The notes under the pieces are model-generated. The model was not told where the DNA came from. It saw nothing but the letters and a program-made list of their open reading frames with translations, and made no database searches. DNA of 64,000 bases from Novosphingobium mangrovisedimenti. GTDB lineage: Bacteria > Pseudomonadota > Alphaproteobacteria > Sphingomonadales > Sphingomonadaceae. Positions 7,780 to 15,422 of the stretch are shown here, piece after piece. The first letter of the stretch is position 1. Each line of letters begins with the position of its first letter. Location: positions 186,001 to 250,000 of the forward strand of contig NZ_JANZXA010000003.1 in NCBI RefSeq assembly GCF_025153475.1, read 5' to 3'. A program made the position numbers and the translations under genes.

Positions 7780-8165
7780 AGGTGCACCCGGGCGCCGTGC
7801 TGCATCGGGTGAGTGACGAGACTGACTTCGAACAGATCGACCGCGATCAGCTCGCGCCCCTCGGCCGTGCGCAGACTGTCCCGCGCGCGGTAGCCGAACG
7901 AGAGGCCGCTCACGTCGCCGCGCGTCAGGGCCAGGCCCGCCGCGCCTTCGGGATTGTCGACAGAGGCGATCACCCTGAGGCCGCGTTCGTCCTCGGCCAC
8001 GGTTTCCACCCAGCCCACGCGCAAGTCCGCGCGGTGCTGCCAGAACAGCGGCAGCGGATCGCGGCGCTCGGCTAGCGTGCGGGCGAAGGCGCCGGGCCGG
8101 ATCACGTCGCGCCCGGCATCGCGCTGGCCGAACAGGGCGGCGTACCCGGCGAAGCGCAGGTTCAC
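7737..8165 (-). CDS. GTA prohead protease (Orfg4-like, HK97 family)
   Basis: 142 residues from a GTG start at 8163-8165. The HK97-type serine protease core is visible: 'FAGYAALFGQRDAGRDVIRPGAF', the catalytic His of 'LFWQHRADLRVG', and the Ser of 'DVSGLSFGYRA'. It would trim the N-terminus of the capsid protein. The start overlaps the upstream DUF6127-like gene by four bases. The last 14 residues or so (LLSSPFRGGGSPQG) are encoded by the right half of repeat copy A, so the native C-terminus was probably replaced when the repeat arrived. Confidence 0.88.
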   Translation of the reverse strand: MNLRFAGYAALFGQRDAGRDVIRPGAFARTLAERRDPLPLFWQHRADLRVGWVETVAEDERGLRVIASVDNPEGAAGLALTRGDVSGLSFGYRARDSLRTAEGRELIAVDLFEVSLVTHPMQHGARVHLLSSPFRGGGSPQG

Positions 8166-8470
8166 CGCAACAGTTCCGTCGCGCCCAGCCGTACGGCGAG
8201 GCCCAGCAGCAGCAGCGCCAGCAGCGCGCGCACGATCCAGCCGATCGCGGCGGCCTGCGCGCTCGCCTTGGCATCGCGCCAGGCCTGCAGCAGCTCGCGC
8301 AGTTCGGAGAGGTCCTGATGCGCGGTCTCGTCGTCGAGGCCGATGCGTTCGAGCGTGCGCGCCGCGCCCAGTTCGCTCGCTTCCTCGACGATCGCGCGCA
8401 GCGTGACGAGATCGCCGCTCTCGCCCATCGCCTGGGCCAGAAGCCCGGCGAGCATATCATCAGTGTTCAT
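8162..8470 (-). CDS. DUF6127-like small membrane protein of the GTA cluster
   Basis: 102 residues. The N-terminal 70 are helical and charged (MLAGLLAQAMGESGDLVTLRAIVEEASELGAART-type helix, split here for length; then ELRELLQAWRDAK). One membrane segment follows near residues 77-95 (IGWIVRALLALLLLGLAVRL). This resembles the DUF6127 family that I associate with sphingomonad GTA clusters. RcGTA has a small unnamed ORF at the same place. The start overlaps the portal stop by four bases. Function unknown; an anchor or a timing factor are guesses. Confidence 0.7.
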   Translation of the reverse strand: MNTDDMLAGLLAQAMGESGDLVTLRAIVEEASELGAARTLERIGLDDETAHQDLSELRELLQAWRDAKASAQAAAIGWIVRALLALLLLGLAVRLGATELLR

Positions 8471-9624
8471 GAAATGTTCCCTTCGTTTTTCGCGGGAAGG
8501 CCGAGCAGAGCGCGCTTTTCCTGCGGATCGAGGAAGTCCGCCGCGCTCACTTGCGCCCAGAGCCGCTCGCGGTCCTCGGCGAGCGCGGGCACGCGGTCGA
8601 GGTCGATGGCAAGCGCGGCATCGGGAAACCACGGGGCCAGTCCCTCGCCCAACGCGGCGAAGATCTTCGCGGCCAGCGGCAGCAGCGTGAGCCGCCAGAG
8701 CGCGCGGTTGGCCTCGCGGTAATTGGCGTAAGTCGAATCGCCCGGCAGGCCGAGCAGCATCGGCGGCACCCCGAAGGCGAGCGCGATGTCGCGCGCGGCA
8801 GCGGCTTTGAGCGTGGCGAAGTCCATGTCCGCCGGGGTCAGCGCCATGGCCTGCCATTTCAGCCCACCTTCCAGCAGCATCGGCCGTCCCGCATTGCCCG
8901 AGCCTGCAAAGGCGCTCGTCAGTTCCTCGCGCAGCCGGTCGAACTGGTCGCTGGTGAGGCCGTTGCCGTCCCCGGTTTCGTAAACCAGCGCGCCGGAGGG
9001 CCGCGCCGCGTTTTCGAGGAGCTGGCGGTTCCAGTTCGCGGCGGCGTTGTGGGTGGCGACGGCCTGATCGGCGGCGGCGAGACACCCCGCGCCATAGTGA
9101 TCGTCCGCCGGGTGGAAATGGCGGATGTGAATCAGATGGGGCGAGGCGTCCTCGTCCAGCAGCGGGATCGAGAGGCGCCGCCCGGCCACGTCATAGGCAT
9201 AGGCGGCGGGCCAGCCGTCCTCGCCCGCGATCACCGAGACCCGCTCGGGCCGGAGGGCGAACAATTCGGCGGGGCGCCCGCGTGCGTCTTTCAGCACCTG
9301 CACATAGGCATTGCCGTGCAGCAGCAGATGCGCGGCGAGCGTTTCCAGCAGCGATTGCCCGGCGCTGGTTTCGGTGACGAGCGCGGTGAGCGCCGCGTCC
9401 GCTGGCTTCAGGGGCGCGCCGCCGATTCCTTCGGCCACCAGCCGCACCGCGCGCTGCGCCACCGGGTTCTCCAGATAGGCGCGGCGCACGGCGGTGTTGT
9501 AATCGAACGGCGCCCGCCCGCCTCCGCTATCGGCGAAGAACCAGGGCGAAGCCGGTCCGCGCGCCAGCGGCACACGGGCACTCGCGCCCTTGAAGGCGGC
9601 GAGGAGCGATTGGATGAAGGACAT
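8467..9624 (-). CDS. GTA portal protein (Orfg3-like, HK97 portal family)
   Basis: 385 residues from MSFIQSLLA. Portal-family landmarks include 'ENPVAQRAVRLVAEGIGGAPL', 'LLLHGNAYVQVLKDARGRPAELFALRPERVSV' and the stem/wing segment 'DIALAFGVPPMLLGLPGDSTYANYREANRA' (quoted in pieces). The protein forms the twelve-fold ring through which DNA enters the capsid. The frame is open upstream through repeat copy B, but the ATG at 9622-9624 has AAAGGA five bases before it and gives the family start. Confidence 0.92.
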   Translation of the reverse strand: MSFIQSLLAAFKGASARVPLARGPASPWFFADSGGGRAPFDYNTAVRRAYLENPVAQRAVRLVAEGIGGAPLKPADAALTALVTETSAGQSLLETLAAHLLLHGNAYVQVLKDARGRPAELFALRPERVSVIAGEDGWPAAYAYDVAGRRLSIPLLDEDASPHLIHIRHFHPADDHYGAGCLAAADQAVATHNAAANWNRQLLENAARPSGALVYETGDGNGLTSDQFDRLREELTSAFAGSGNAGRPMLLEGGLKWQAMALTPADMDFATLKAAAARDIALAFGVPPMLLGLPGDSTYANYREANRALWRLTLLPLAAKIFAALGEGLAPWFPDAALAIDLDRVPALAEDRERLWAQVSAADFLDPQEKRALLGLPAKNEGNIS

Positions 9625-9645
9625 GGGGTTCCTTTCGTGTTCAGT

Positions 9646-9782
9646 CCTCCCCGGCACGGGGAGGGGGACCGCCGGGACGGCGGTGGAGGGGATTCTCGCC
9701 CCGGCGCAGCGTCGCGAGAGGACGCGAATCCCCTCCGTCACGCCCTTCGTGCGCGCCACCTCCCCGAACCGGGGAGGACAGG
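9646..9782. repeat. GTA junction repeat, copy B
   Basis: This has the same skeleton as copies A and D. The left end palindrome is CCTCCCCGGCACGGGGAGG, GGGACCGCC and GGTGGAGGGGATTCTCG follow, then AATCCCCTCCGTCA, and the right end palindrome is ACCTCCCCGAACCGGGGAGG. It fills the whole junction between the large terminase stop (9787) and the portal ribosome-binding site. It lacks any ORF and looks like a small non-autonomous element. Confidence 0.82.
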
Positions 9783-9786
9783 GGGC

Positions 9787-11265
9787 TTACGTCATGCGAA
9801 TCTTCGGCTCGGCGCTCCGGCCCAGCATCAGCTCGCTCAAGGCCCAGACCAGGGCATCGGCCCGGTCCGGCGAGCGGCCCGGGCCCTGATAGGCCCCGCC
9901 CGCCACCAGCCCGCACAGCTCGTCCTCCAGCGCGGGAAAGGTCCCGGCGTGGCGCACGCGCCCGGTCTCGTAGAGCGCGGCGACGGGTTCGGCGCGGGCC
10001 GCCTTGCCCCGGCTGGCGTGGACCAGCTTGAGCGGCAGGGCCAGTTCGGCGGCGCGCAGCACGCTTGCCACCATGGCTCCGCCCTGATTGGCCTCCGCCA
10101 CCACTTTGTCCGCGTGCCACAGCCCGGCGGCGCGGGCGGCGGCGCGGGCCCAGCGTTCGGGGCTGGCCCGCTCCACCGAGGCATCGGCGAGGATGTGGGC
10201 AGAGCCGTCCTCGGCCCGTCCGGCGACCACGATCCCGCAGGCATCGCCATGGCTCGACGCGGGCGGATCGACGGCGACGACCACGCGCACGAGTTCGGGC
10301 GCTTCGGTCTCGCGGCATTGCTCGATCAGTGTGCGGGTCCACAGCGCGCCTTCCACGTCCTCCAGCAATTCGCCGTCGAGTTCCTGACGGCCCAGCAGCG
10401 ACTGGCCGAACTGGCGGCGGATATCGCGCAGGAAGCGTTCGGGCAGGTTCGCGGTATTGTCCTCGGTCCGGCCGCGGGTCAGGGCCAGATCGTCTCCGGC
10501 CTCCTCCAGCAGGCGCCGCAGCAGCGGCACCGCGCGCGGCGTGGTGGTGGCCATCATGCGGGGCCGTTCGCCCAGCCGCAGGCCGAACAGCAAGTTGTCC
10601 CAGGCGCGGGCGGCCCGCTGCGAGGCATTGTCCCACTTGGCGATCTCGTCGCACCAGGCGTGGCTGTGCTGGGGGCCGCGCAGCGATTCCGGCTCGCCCG
10701 CCGAATAGAGCAGCGCCTGCGCGCCATTGGGCCAGACCACCCGGCGCAGGCTGGGCTCGTAAAGAGGCCGGTGCCGCAGCGGGCAGACGGCGAGCAATCC
10801 GCTTTCCCCCTCCACCATCACTGCGCGCACTTCGGGCAGTGATGCGCCAACCAGCGCGATGCGCGCGTCCGGATCGGCATCGGCCACCGCGCGGACCCAT
10901 TCGGCCCCGGCGCGCGTCTTGCCGAAACCGCGCCCGGCCATGACCAGCCATGTGCGCCAGTCCCCTTCGGGCGCAAGCTGTTCGGGGCGGGCCCAGAGCT
11001 TCCAGTGGGTCCGCACTTCCTGCTGCTGTTCCGCCGTCAGCTTGCCGAGACCGGCGAGCAGCTCCGCGCGTGGCAGGCCCATCAGATAGGTCAGGCGTTC
11101 GGAGAGGTTCAGTTCGGCGAGGAGCCGGCTGAGCTTGGAAAGCCCCTCCCCTTCAGGGGAGGGGTTGGGGTGGGGCCCCTCGGTTGGCACTGTGCCTGGC
11201 GGAGAGCCCCCACCCCTCGATCCCCTCCCCTGAAGGGGACGGGAGGATGCAGTGCTATCCGGCAT
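9787..11265 (-). CDS. GTA large terminase (Orfg2-like) with a repeat-encoded N-terminal extension
   Basis: 492 residues. The packaging ATPase has Walker A 'MAGRGFGKTRAG' near residue 110 and Walker B 'HAWCDEI'. The C-terminal RNase H-like nuclease has its acidic residues in 'VVVAVDPPAS' and 'DRADALVWAL'. The ATG at 11263-11265 overlaps the TAA of the small terminase gene (TAATG). The first 45 residues or so (including PHPNPSPEGEG) are translated from repeat copy C; the natural protein resumes near LSRLLAELN. No good internal start is obvious, so read-through of the in-frame repeat is the simplest reading. Confidence 0.9.
   Translation of the reverse strand: MPDSTASSRPLQGRGSRGGGSPPGTVPTEGPHPNPSPEGEGLSKLSRLLAELNLSERLTYLMGLPRAELLAGLGKLTAEQQQEVRTHWKLWARPEQLAPEGDWRTWLVMAGRGFGKTRAGAEWVRAVADADPDARIALVGASLPEVRAVMVEGESGLLAVCPLRHRPLYEPSLRRVVWPNGAQALLYSAGEPESLRGPQHSHAWCDEIAKWDNASQRAARAWDNLLFGLRLGERPRMMATTTPRAVPLLRRLLEEAGDDLALTRGRTEDNTANLPERFLRDIRRQFGQSLLGRQELDGELLEDVEGALWTRTLIEQCRETEAPELVRVVVAVDPPASSHGDACGIVVAGRAEDGSAHILADASVERASPERWARAAARAAGLWHADKVVAEANQGGAMVASVLRAAELALPLKLVHASRGKAARAEPVAALYETGRVRHAGTFPALEDELCGLVAGGAYQGPGRSPDRADALVWALSELMLGRSAEPKIRMT
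11142..11248. repeat. Palindromic repeat, copy C (different family), inside the terminase ORF
   Basis: The outer arms are CCCTCCCCTTCAGGGGAGGG on the left and CCCTCCCCTGAAGGGGACGG on the right, with AGCCCCCACCCC and GGGTTGGGGTGGGGC inside. The element is an inverted repeat of about 107 bp with a short loop. It lies wholly within the 5' end of the large terminase gene and stays in frame, contributing a Pro/Gly/Glu-rich peptide. Confidence 0.8.
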
Positions 11266-11735
11266 TATCCGTCCTGCTCCGGCGTGGGTCTGGGCGCGGA
11301 GAGGGCCTTGAGGCTGCGTTCGCGCATCTTGTCGATCTGGGCGTCGATCGCCGCCAGGATCGCTTCGGAATTGCGGTTCTCGTAGATCGCGCGCTGGCGG
11401 GCTGCCGTTTCGCGGTGGGCGGCGAGCAGGCGCAGGGCGGTGGCATTGTCGAACACGCGCGTGCCGCGTTTGGCGCCGGGCGCGGGCTTGATCTCGCCTT
11501 CGCGCAGGCGCTGGAGCAGGCTCATTTCCAGATGGTCGTAGCCCTCGCACAAGGCTTCCTGCCATTCGCGGTAGAATTCGGGATCGGCGCGGCGCAGGGC
11601 ATAGGCGGTGGATGTGCTGGTCCCGGCCTTGCGTGCGGCGGCCGAGACGTTGGACGTGGCCGCCAGTTCGGCAAGGAACGGCTTGCGCCACTGGCGCTGC
11701 GACAGGCGTGCCGGGGCCTGACTCTGCTTGGCCAT
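11265..11735 (-). CDS. GTA small terminase-like protein (Orfg1-like)
   Basis: 156 residues from MAKQSQAPA. The N-terminal part is a helix-turn-helix (FLAELAATSNVSAAARKAGTSTSTAYALRRADPEF, quoted as the region 23-57) and the remainder is helical, as in small terminases that select DNA and recruit the large subunit. An ATG four codons upstream exists, but GGAG six bases before the chosen ATG decides the start. This is the first gene of the cluster, about 190 bases downstream of the predicted promoter. Confidence 0.85.
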   Translation of the reverse strand: MAKQSQAPARLSQRQWRKPFLAELAATSNVSAAARKAGTSTSTAYALRRADPEFYREWQEALCEGYDHLEMSLLQRLREGEIKPAPGAKRGTRVFDNATALRLLAAHRETAARQRAIYENRNSEAILAAIDAQIDKMRERSLKALSAPRPTPEQDG

Positions 11736-11769
11736 GGGGATCTCCATGAGACGGGGTTCAGGGCAACGT

Positions 11770-11901
11770 CCTCCCCGGAACGGGGAGGGGGACCGCCAAA
11801 GGCGGCGGAGGGGATTCTCGTTACGAAGCGAGGTCGCGGGAGATTGTTGGTCCCCACGGCCGACGCGTCACGCTGCCACCTCCCCGTGCCGGGGAGAACA
11901 G
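11770..11901. repeat. GTA junction repeat, copy D, in the leader of the cluster
   Basis: The left end is CCTCCCCGGAACGGGGAGG, then GGGACCGCC and GGCGGAGGGGATTCTCG. The right end is CACCTCCCCGTGCCGGGGAG. The interior is more diverged than in copies A and B. It lies between the predicted promoter and the first GTA gene, so it would be transcribed as most of the 5' untranslated leader and can fold at both ends. Confidence 0.78.
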
Positions 11902-11939
11902 CCTGCGCCTGGCGACTCGGACCTTCGCGATGTTCCTGA

Positions 11940-11968
11940 TATATACCTAAATAGCGTAACGATGTCAA
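11940..11968 (-). promoter_or_regulatory. Sigma-70-type promoter reading into the GTA cluster
   Basis: On the minus strand the hexamers are TTGACA (11963-11968) and TATATA (11940-11945), separated by exactly 17 bases. This is close to the bacterial consensus and unusual in such GC-rich DNA. Transcription would begin near 11,933 and run through repeat copy D into the small terminase gene. No other promoter of this quality was noticed in the cluster. Confidence 0.7.
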
Positions 11969-11971
11969 CAA

Positions 11972-11992
11972 AAATAACCAAATGGGTTATTT
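11972..11992. promoter_or_regulatory. Palindrome directly upstream of the GTA promoter
   Basis: AAATAACC (11972-11979) and GGTTATTT (11985-11992) are a perfect inverted repeat with five bases between. It begins four bases upstream of the -35 hexamer, a typical place for an activator operator. It also lies in the leader of the divergent DedA gene, where it could act as a repressor site. It does not look like the classical CtrA motif. Confidence 0.5.
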
Positions 11993-12070
11993 CTAGTGTC
12001 CATGCATGCCGCTTGCCGCGACGCAGCATGCCCGGTAAGCAGCGCGCACAGGGATATTCCGGAGACATCG

Positions 12071-12709
12071 ATGCTGCGCCGCCTCTACGACTGGACCATG
12101 GAGAAGGCGGCGCATCGCCACGCGGAATGGTGGCTCGCCGCCTTCGCATTCATGGAAGCGAGTTTCTTCCCGGTTCCGCCGCATCCTCTGCTCGGCCTGA
12201 TGTGCCTTGCCGAACCGAAGAAGGCGGTCCGCTTCGCCGCGGTCGCCACGTTCGCCTCGGTCGTGGGCGGCATGCTCGGCTATGCGATTGGTCACTTCGC
12301 CTACCAGGCCTTCGGCGAGGCGCTGCTGCGCGCGCTGGGGCTGGCCGAGAGTTTCCCGACCGCTGCCTGCTACCTGCGCGAATATGGCGCGGAGATCATC
12401 GTGGTGAAGGGCGCGACGCCGATTCCCTTCAAGCTGCTGACGATCACCGCCGGCTTCATTCACATGAACATGCTGGTCTTCATCGGCGCCTCGGTCATCT
12501 CGCGCTCTATCAGCTTCATGATCGTGGGCGTGCTGTTCCGCCTGTTCGGTGCCCCGATCAAGGCGGTGATCGACAAGCACCTGGGCAAGGTGACGGCGGC
12601 CTTCGCGCTTCTCGTGGTGCTCGGCTTCCTCGCCATCGCCTTCATGGGCGGCGGCGCGGAGAAGACCAACGAGAAGTGTGTTCCGCCGGCGAGCGTCGCG
12701 CTCAACTGA
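12071..12709 (+). CDS. DedA/YqaA (VTT-domain) family membrane protein
   Basis: 212 residues. The start at MLRRLYDW is chosen because GGAG lies seven bases upstream; the frame is open earlier. VTT-domain landmarks are the re-entrant-type 'FFPVPPHPLL', then 'GYAIGHFAYQAFG', and the conserved 'GATPIPFKLLTITAGF' followed by 'ISRSISFMIVG'. There are about five hydrophobic segments. Relatives act in membrane lipid scrambling or flipping. The 3' end overlaps the convergent IclR gene by eight bases. Confidence 0.85.
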   Translation: MLRRLYDWTMEKAAHRHAEWWLAAFAFMEASFFPVPPHPLLGLMCLAEPKKAVRFAAVATFASVVGGMLGYAIGHFAYQAFGEALLRALGLAESFPTAACYLREYGAEIIVVKGATPIPFKLLTITAGFIHMNMLVFIGASVISRSISFMIVGVLFRLFGAPIKAVIDKHLGKVTAAFALLVVLGFLAIAFMGGGAEKTNEKCVPPASVALN

Positions 12710-13424
12710 TCTCCGCGGCGAGCTGGCGCGCGCCCTCGCGCAGCATCGCGCCCATGGCCTCGCGCCGTTCGGGCGTCAGCCGTTCGGCCGGCCCGGTCAG
12801 CACCAGCGTTCCCAAGGGCACGCCGCGCGGACCGAGAACCGCCGAGGCCATGGCGACCGCGCCGACCTGGATCTCTTCGTCGTTGACGGTAAAGCCGCGC
12901 GCGCGGGTCCGCACGAACTCGCGCTGCGTTTCCGCGTCGGGAACCGTGCCGAGCAGGCGCTGCTGCTCTTCGTCCGGCAGGTAGGGCAGGACCGCGCGGG
13001 CGGTGGCGCTGCCTTCCATGGGGATGACGATTCCGATCGCGGGCACCATGCGCAGCAGGTGGTGGCTCTCGGCGGCAGCCATGACGACGAAGTGATCGCT
13101 GTCGGGCACCGCCAGATAGGCGGTCTCGCCCGTTTCGGTGCGCAGCCTTTCGAGAATCGGTCCGGCGCGCAGGCGCAGGCTTTCGTTGCTGTGTGGCGGA
13201 CGGGCGAGCGTGAGGATGTGCGGCGAGAGCTCCCACTGACCCGCAAGGCCCGGCGCGGGCCGGATCCAGCCGGCGTCGGCCAGCGTCATCAGGTCCCGCT
13301 GCACGGCGCTCTTGTCCGCTTCCAGTTCCCGGGCGAGCGCGCTGACGCCGACCGGCTGGGTTCGGGCGATCTCCTCGAAGACCGACAGCATCCTTGTCGC
13401 GCTGCGGCTACGCTTGACGGCCAT
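12702..13424 (-). CDS. IclR family transcriptional regulator
   Basis: 240 residues. A winged helix-turn-helix occupies residues 10-70 (GVSALARELEADKSAVQRDLMTLADAGWI, region only) and an IclR effector domain residues 75-238. The gene is divergent from the dioxygenase operon with 83 bases between, and that gap contains two matched palindromes. It is therefore the likely local regulator of the dioxygenase/hydrolase/SnoaL operon, responding to a substrate or intermediate of that pathway. Confidence 0.9.
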   Translation of the reverse strand: MAVKRSRSATRMLSVFEEIARTQPVGVSALARELEADKSAVQRDLMTLADAGWIRPAPGLAGQWELSPHILTLARPPHSNESLRLRAGPILERLRTETGETAYLAVPDSDHFVVMAAAESHHLLRMVPAIGIVIPMEGSATARAVLPYLPDEEQQRLLGTVPDAETQREFVRTRARGFTVNDEEIQVGAVAMASAVLGPRGVPLGTLVLTGPAERLTPERREAMGAMLREGARQLAAEIS

Positions 13425-13442
13425 GGGTCCCTCGGCATATCA

Positions 13443-13479
13443 TATTACTATGCAATAAGATGTATTACTAAGTAATACA
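13443..13479. promoter_or_regulatory. Double operator for the IclR regulator
   Basis: Two 15-base near-palindromes are present: TATTACTATGCAATA (13443-13457) and TATTACTAAGTAATA (13463-13477). The second sits inside a perfect 19-base palindrome, TGTATTACTAAGTAATACA (13461-13479). Their centres are 20 bases apart, about two helical turns, so a tetrameric regulator could bind both on one face. They lie between the divergent iclR-type gene and the dioxygenase gene. Confidence 0.7.
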
Positions 13480-13507
13480 ATTTGCAACAGGTTTCGGGAG
13501 ATTGGAT

Positions 13508-14467
13508 ATGCCTCTGACCGACGTCAGGCCCCTTCAGGAGAGACTTCCCTTCGGTATCCGCATCGGCGGCCTCACGCGCGAAATGCTCGAGGACAAGGCG
13601 CTGCGCGACGAGATCGACGCCCTCTTTATCAAGCACGGCATGATCGTGTTCGAGGACGTCGAGCAGTCCGATGAAATGCAGCTCGCGCTCAGCAGCTGTT
13701 TCGGCCCGCTCAAGGAGCACCCGGTCAAGGGCGTCGCCCGCGTCGATAGCGACCGGCTTCCCGGCGTGATCGAGATCCGCAGCAAGCGCGGGCGCGGCAT
13801 CGTCGAAGTCGACGGCAAGCAGGTCTCGCACTGGCTGCCCTGGCATTTCGACCATTGCTACAACGATGAACTCAACCGCGCCGGCGTGCTGCGTTCGGTC
13901 GAGCGGGTGGAGGATGGCGGCATCACCGGCTTCCTCGACGGCGTGGCGCTCTACAAGGCCTTCCCGAAGGACCTGATCGAACGGATCGAGGGCAAGGAGA
14001 TCGTCTACCGCCTCGAGACGCAGTACGACGATCTCAAGTTCGGCCGCCCGGCGCAGTACCGAATGATCGAACCCAAGCCGATGCCCGACAGCTTCAAGGA
14101 GCAGGTCGCCGCCATGTCGCGCGCGATCCACCCGGCGGTCTGGACGCGCCCGACCGGCGAGAAGTGCCTCCACGTCTCGGCCTACATGGCGAAGGGTATC
14201 CTCGGCGACGAAACACCCGAAGGCGACGCGCTGCTCGAAGACGTCTGCCAGGAGATCAACCGCCTGGCGGAGACGTGCAGCTACCATCACAAGTGGAGCC
14301 CCAACGACATGGCGATCTGGGACAACCTGCGCATGCTTCACTGCGTCTCGGGCAACAACCCGGACGAGGAACGCCTGATGTATCGCACGACCATCAGCGG
14401 CGATTACAAACTCGGCCGCTGGGAAGAGACCCCGCGCGAGGCGGTCAGCGCCGACGCGATGGCTTGA
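13508..14467 (+). CDS. TauD/TfdA family Fe(II)/2-oxoglutarate dioxygenase
   Basis: 319 residues. The iron ligands are His113 and Asp115 (WHFDHCYND) and the distal His278 (RMLHCVSG). Arg293 (LMYRTT) would bind 2-oxoglutarate. The ATG at 13508 has GGGAG seven bases upstream; a TTG two codons earlier is less likely. The family hydroxylates sulphonates, phenoxy herbicides and other substrates, often cleaving an ether or sulphonate bond. The substrate here cannot be read from sequence. It is the first gene of an IclR-linked operon. Confidence 0.9.
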   Translation: MPLTDVRPLQERLPFGIRIGGLTREMLEDKALRDEIDALFIKHGMIVFEDVEQSDEMQLALSSCFGPLKEHPVKGVARVDSDRLPGVIEIRSKRGRGIVEVDGKQVSHWLPWHFDHCYNDELNRAGVLRSVERVEDGGITGFLDGVALYKAFPKDLIERIEGKEIVYRLETQYDDLKFGRPAQYRMIEPKPMPDSFKEQVAAMSRAIHPAVWTRPTGEKCLHVSAYMAKGILGDETPEGDALLEDVCQEINRLAETCSYHHKWSPNDMAIWDNLRMLHCVSGNNPDEERLMYRTTISGDYKLGRWEETPREAVSADAMA

Positions 14468-14553
14468 AGTCCATGGTTGCGGCCTGACGGGATTGCCCGC
14501 AGGCTGGGCACGATACGCGACGCCTCGGACGAGGCGATGCCGGGGAGAGGCAA

Positions 14554-15420
14554 TTGGCGAAGATCGACGTGAACGGGCTGACGCTCGACTACGAACTCAT
14601 TGGCGATGAGGGCGCGCCGCCGCTCGTGCTGACGCCGGGCGGCCGCTACCCGCGCGACACTGCCGGCGTGCCCGAGTTGGGCGCGAAGCTGGCCGAGGGC
14701 GGATACCGCGTGCTGCTGTGGGACCGCCCGGGCTGCGGCGCCTCCGACATCGCGTTCACGGCACCCAGCGAATCGGTGATGAACTGCGAGGCGCTGGTCG
14801 GGCTGGTCGATGCGCTGGGCATGAAGGACGTCACGCTGGCGGGCGGCTCGGCCGGTTCGCGCATCAGCCTGATGGCCGCCGCGCGCATGCCCGACAATGT
14901 GCGCAAGATGACGATCTGGTGGATCAGTGGCGGACCGGTCGGACTGGCGGGCCTTGCGTGGTTCTACTGCGGCGACCAGATCGCGGCGGCCTCGAAGGGC
15001 GGCATGGAGGCCGTCGTCCAGCTTCCGAGCTGGGCGGACCAGATCTCCCGCAATCCGAAGATCCGCGACATCCTGCTGGCGCAGGACCCGGACGAGTACA
15101 TCGCCACCATGCAGAAATGGGGTAAGGCTTTCGCCTATTCCGACGACACGCCGGTGCCGGGCATGGACGAGGCCGACTTCGCGAAGCTGACCATGCCGGT
15201 CCTCACCTTCCGTTCGGGCAAGAGCGACATGGCGCATACGCGCGAGACTTCGGAATGGGTGCACCGCCTGCTGCCCAATTCGACCATGGTCGAGCCGCCG
15301 TGGGGTGATCAGGAATGGAACTACGTCTCCACTTTCCCGGTCGATACCGCCAAGCGCCGCGGCCGCTTCGAGCGCTGGCCGCTGATCGCGCCGATGTTGC
15401 TCGATTTCCTGAAGGACTGA
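14554..15420 (+). CDS. Alpha/beta hydrolase
   Basis: 288 residues from a TTG start preceded by a strong GGGGAGAGG. The core pattern is LVLTPGGRYP, LLWDRPGCGASD, and the nucleophile elbow with Ser99 in GGSAG. The late catalytic residues are not obvious: the expected GKSD acid is present (RSGKSDMAH), but the usual C-terminal His is not clear near WGDQEW. Such hydrolases cleave ester or C-C bonds of ring-opened products. Position after the dioxygenase suggests a shared pathway. Confidence 0.85.
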   Translation: MAKIDVNGLTLDYELIGDEGAPPLVLTPGGRYPRDTAGVPELGAKLAEGGYRVLLWDRPGCGASDIAFTAPSESVMNCEALVGLVDALGMKDVTLAGGSAGSRISLMAAARMPDNVRKMTIWWISGGPVGLAGLAWFYCGDQIAAASKGGMEAVVQLPSWADQISRNPKIRDILLAQDPDEYIATMQKWGKAFAYSDDTPVPGMDEADFAKLTMPVLTFRSGKSDMAHTRETSEWVHRLLPNSTMVEPPWGDQEWNYVSTFPVDTAKRRGRFERWPLIAPMLLDFLKD

Positions 15421-15422
15421 CC

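Noticed and set aside
8551..10842. A 763-codon plus-strand ORF opposite the GTA portal and terminase genes.
   Set aside because: It is antisense to two well-recognised genes and has no family features. Long antisense frames are common at this GC content.
1..11992. Reading region 1 as a temperate prophage.
   Set aside because: There is no integrase, repressor, replication or lysis cassette, no attachment site, and the gene order is that of RcGTA-type gene transfer agents with the typical short tape measure.
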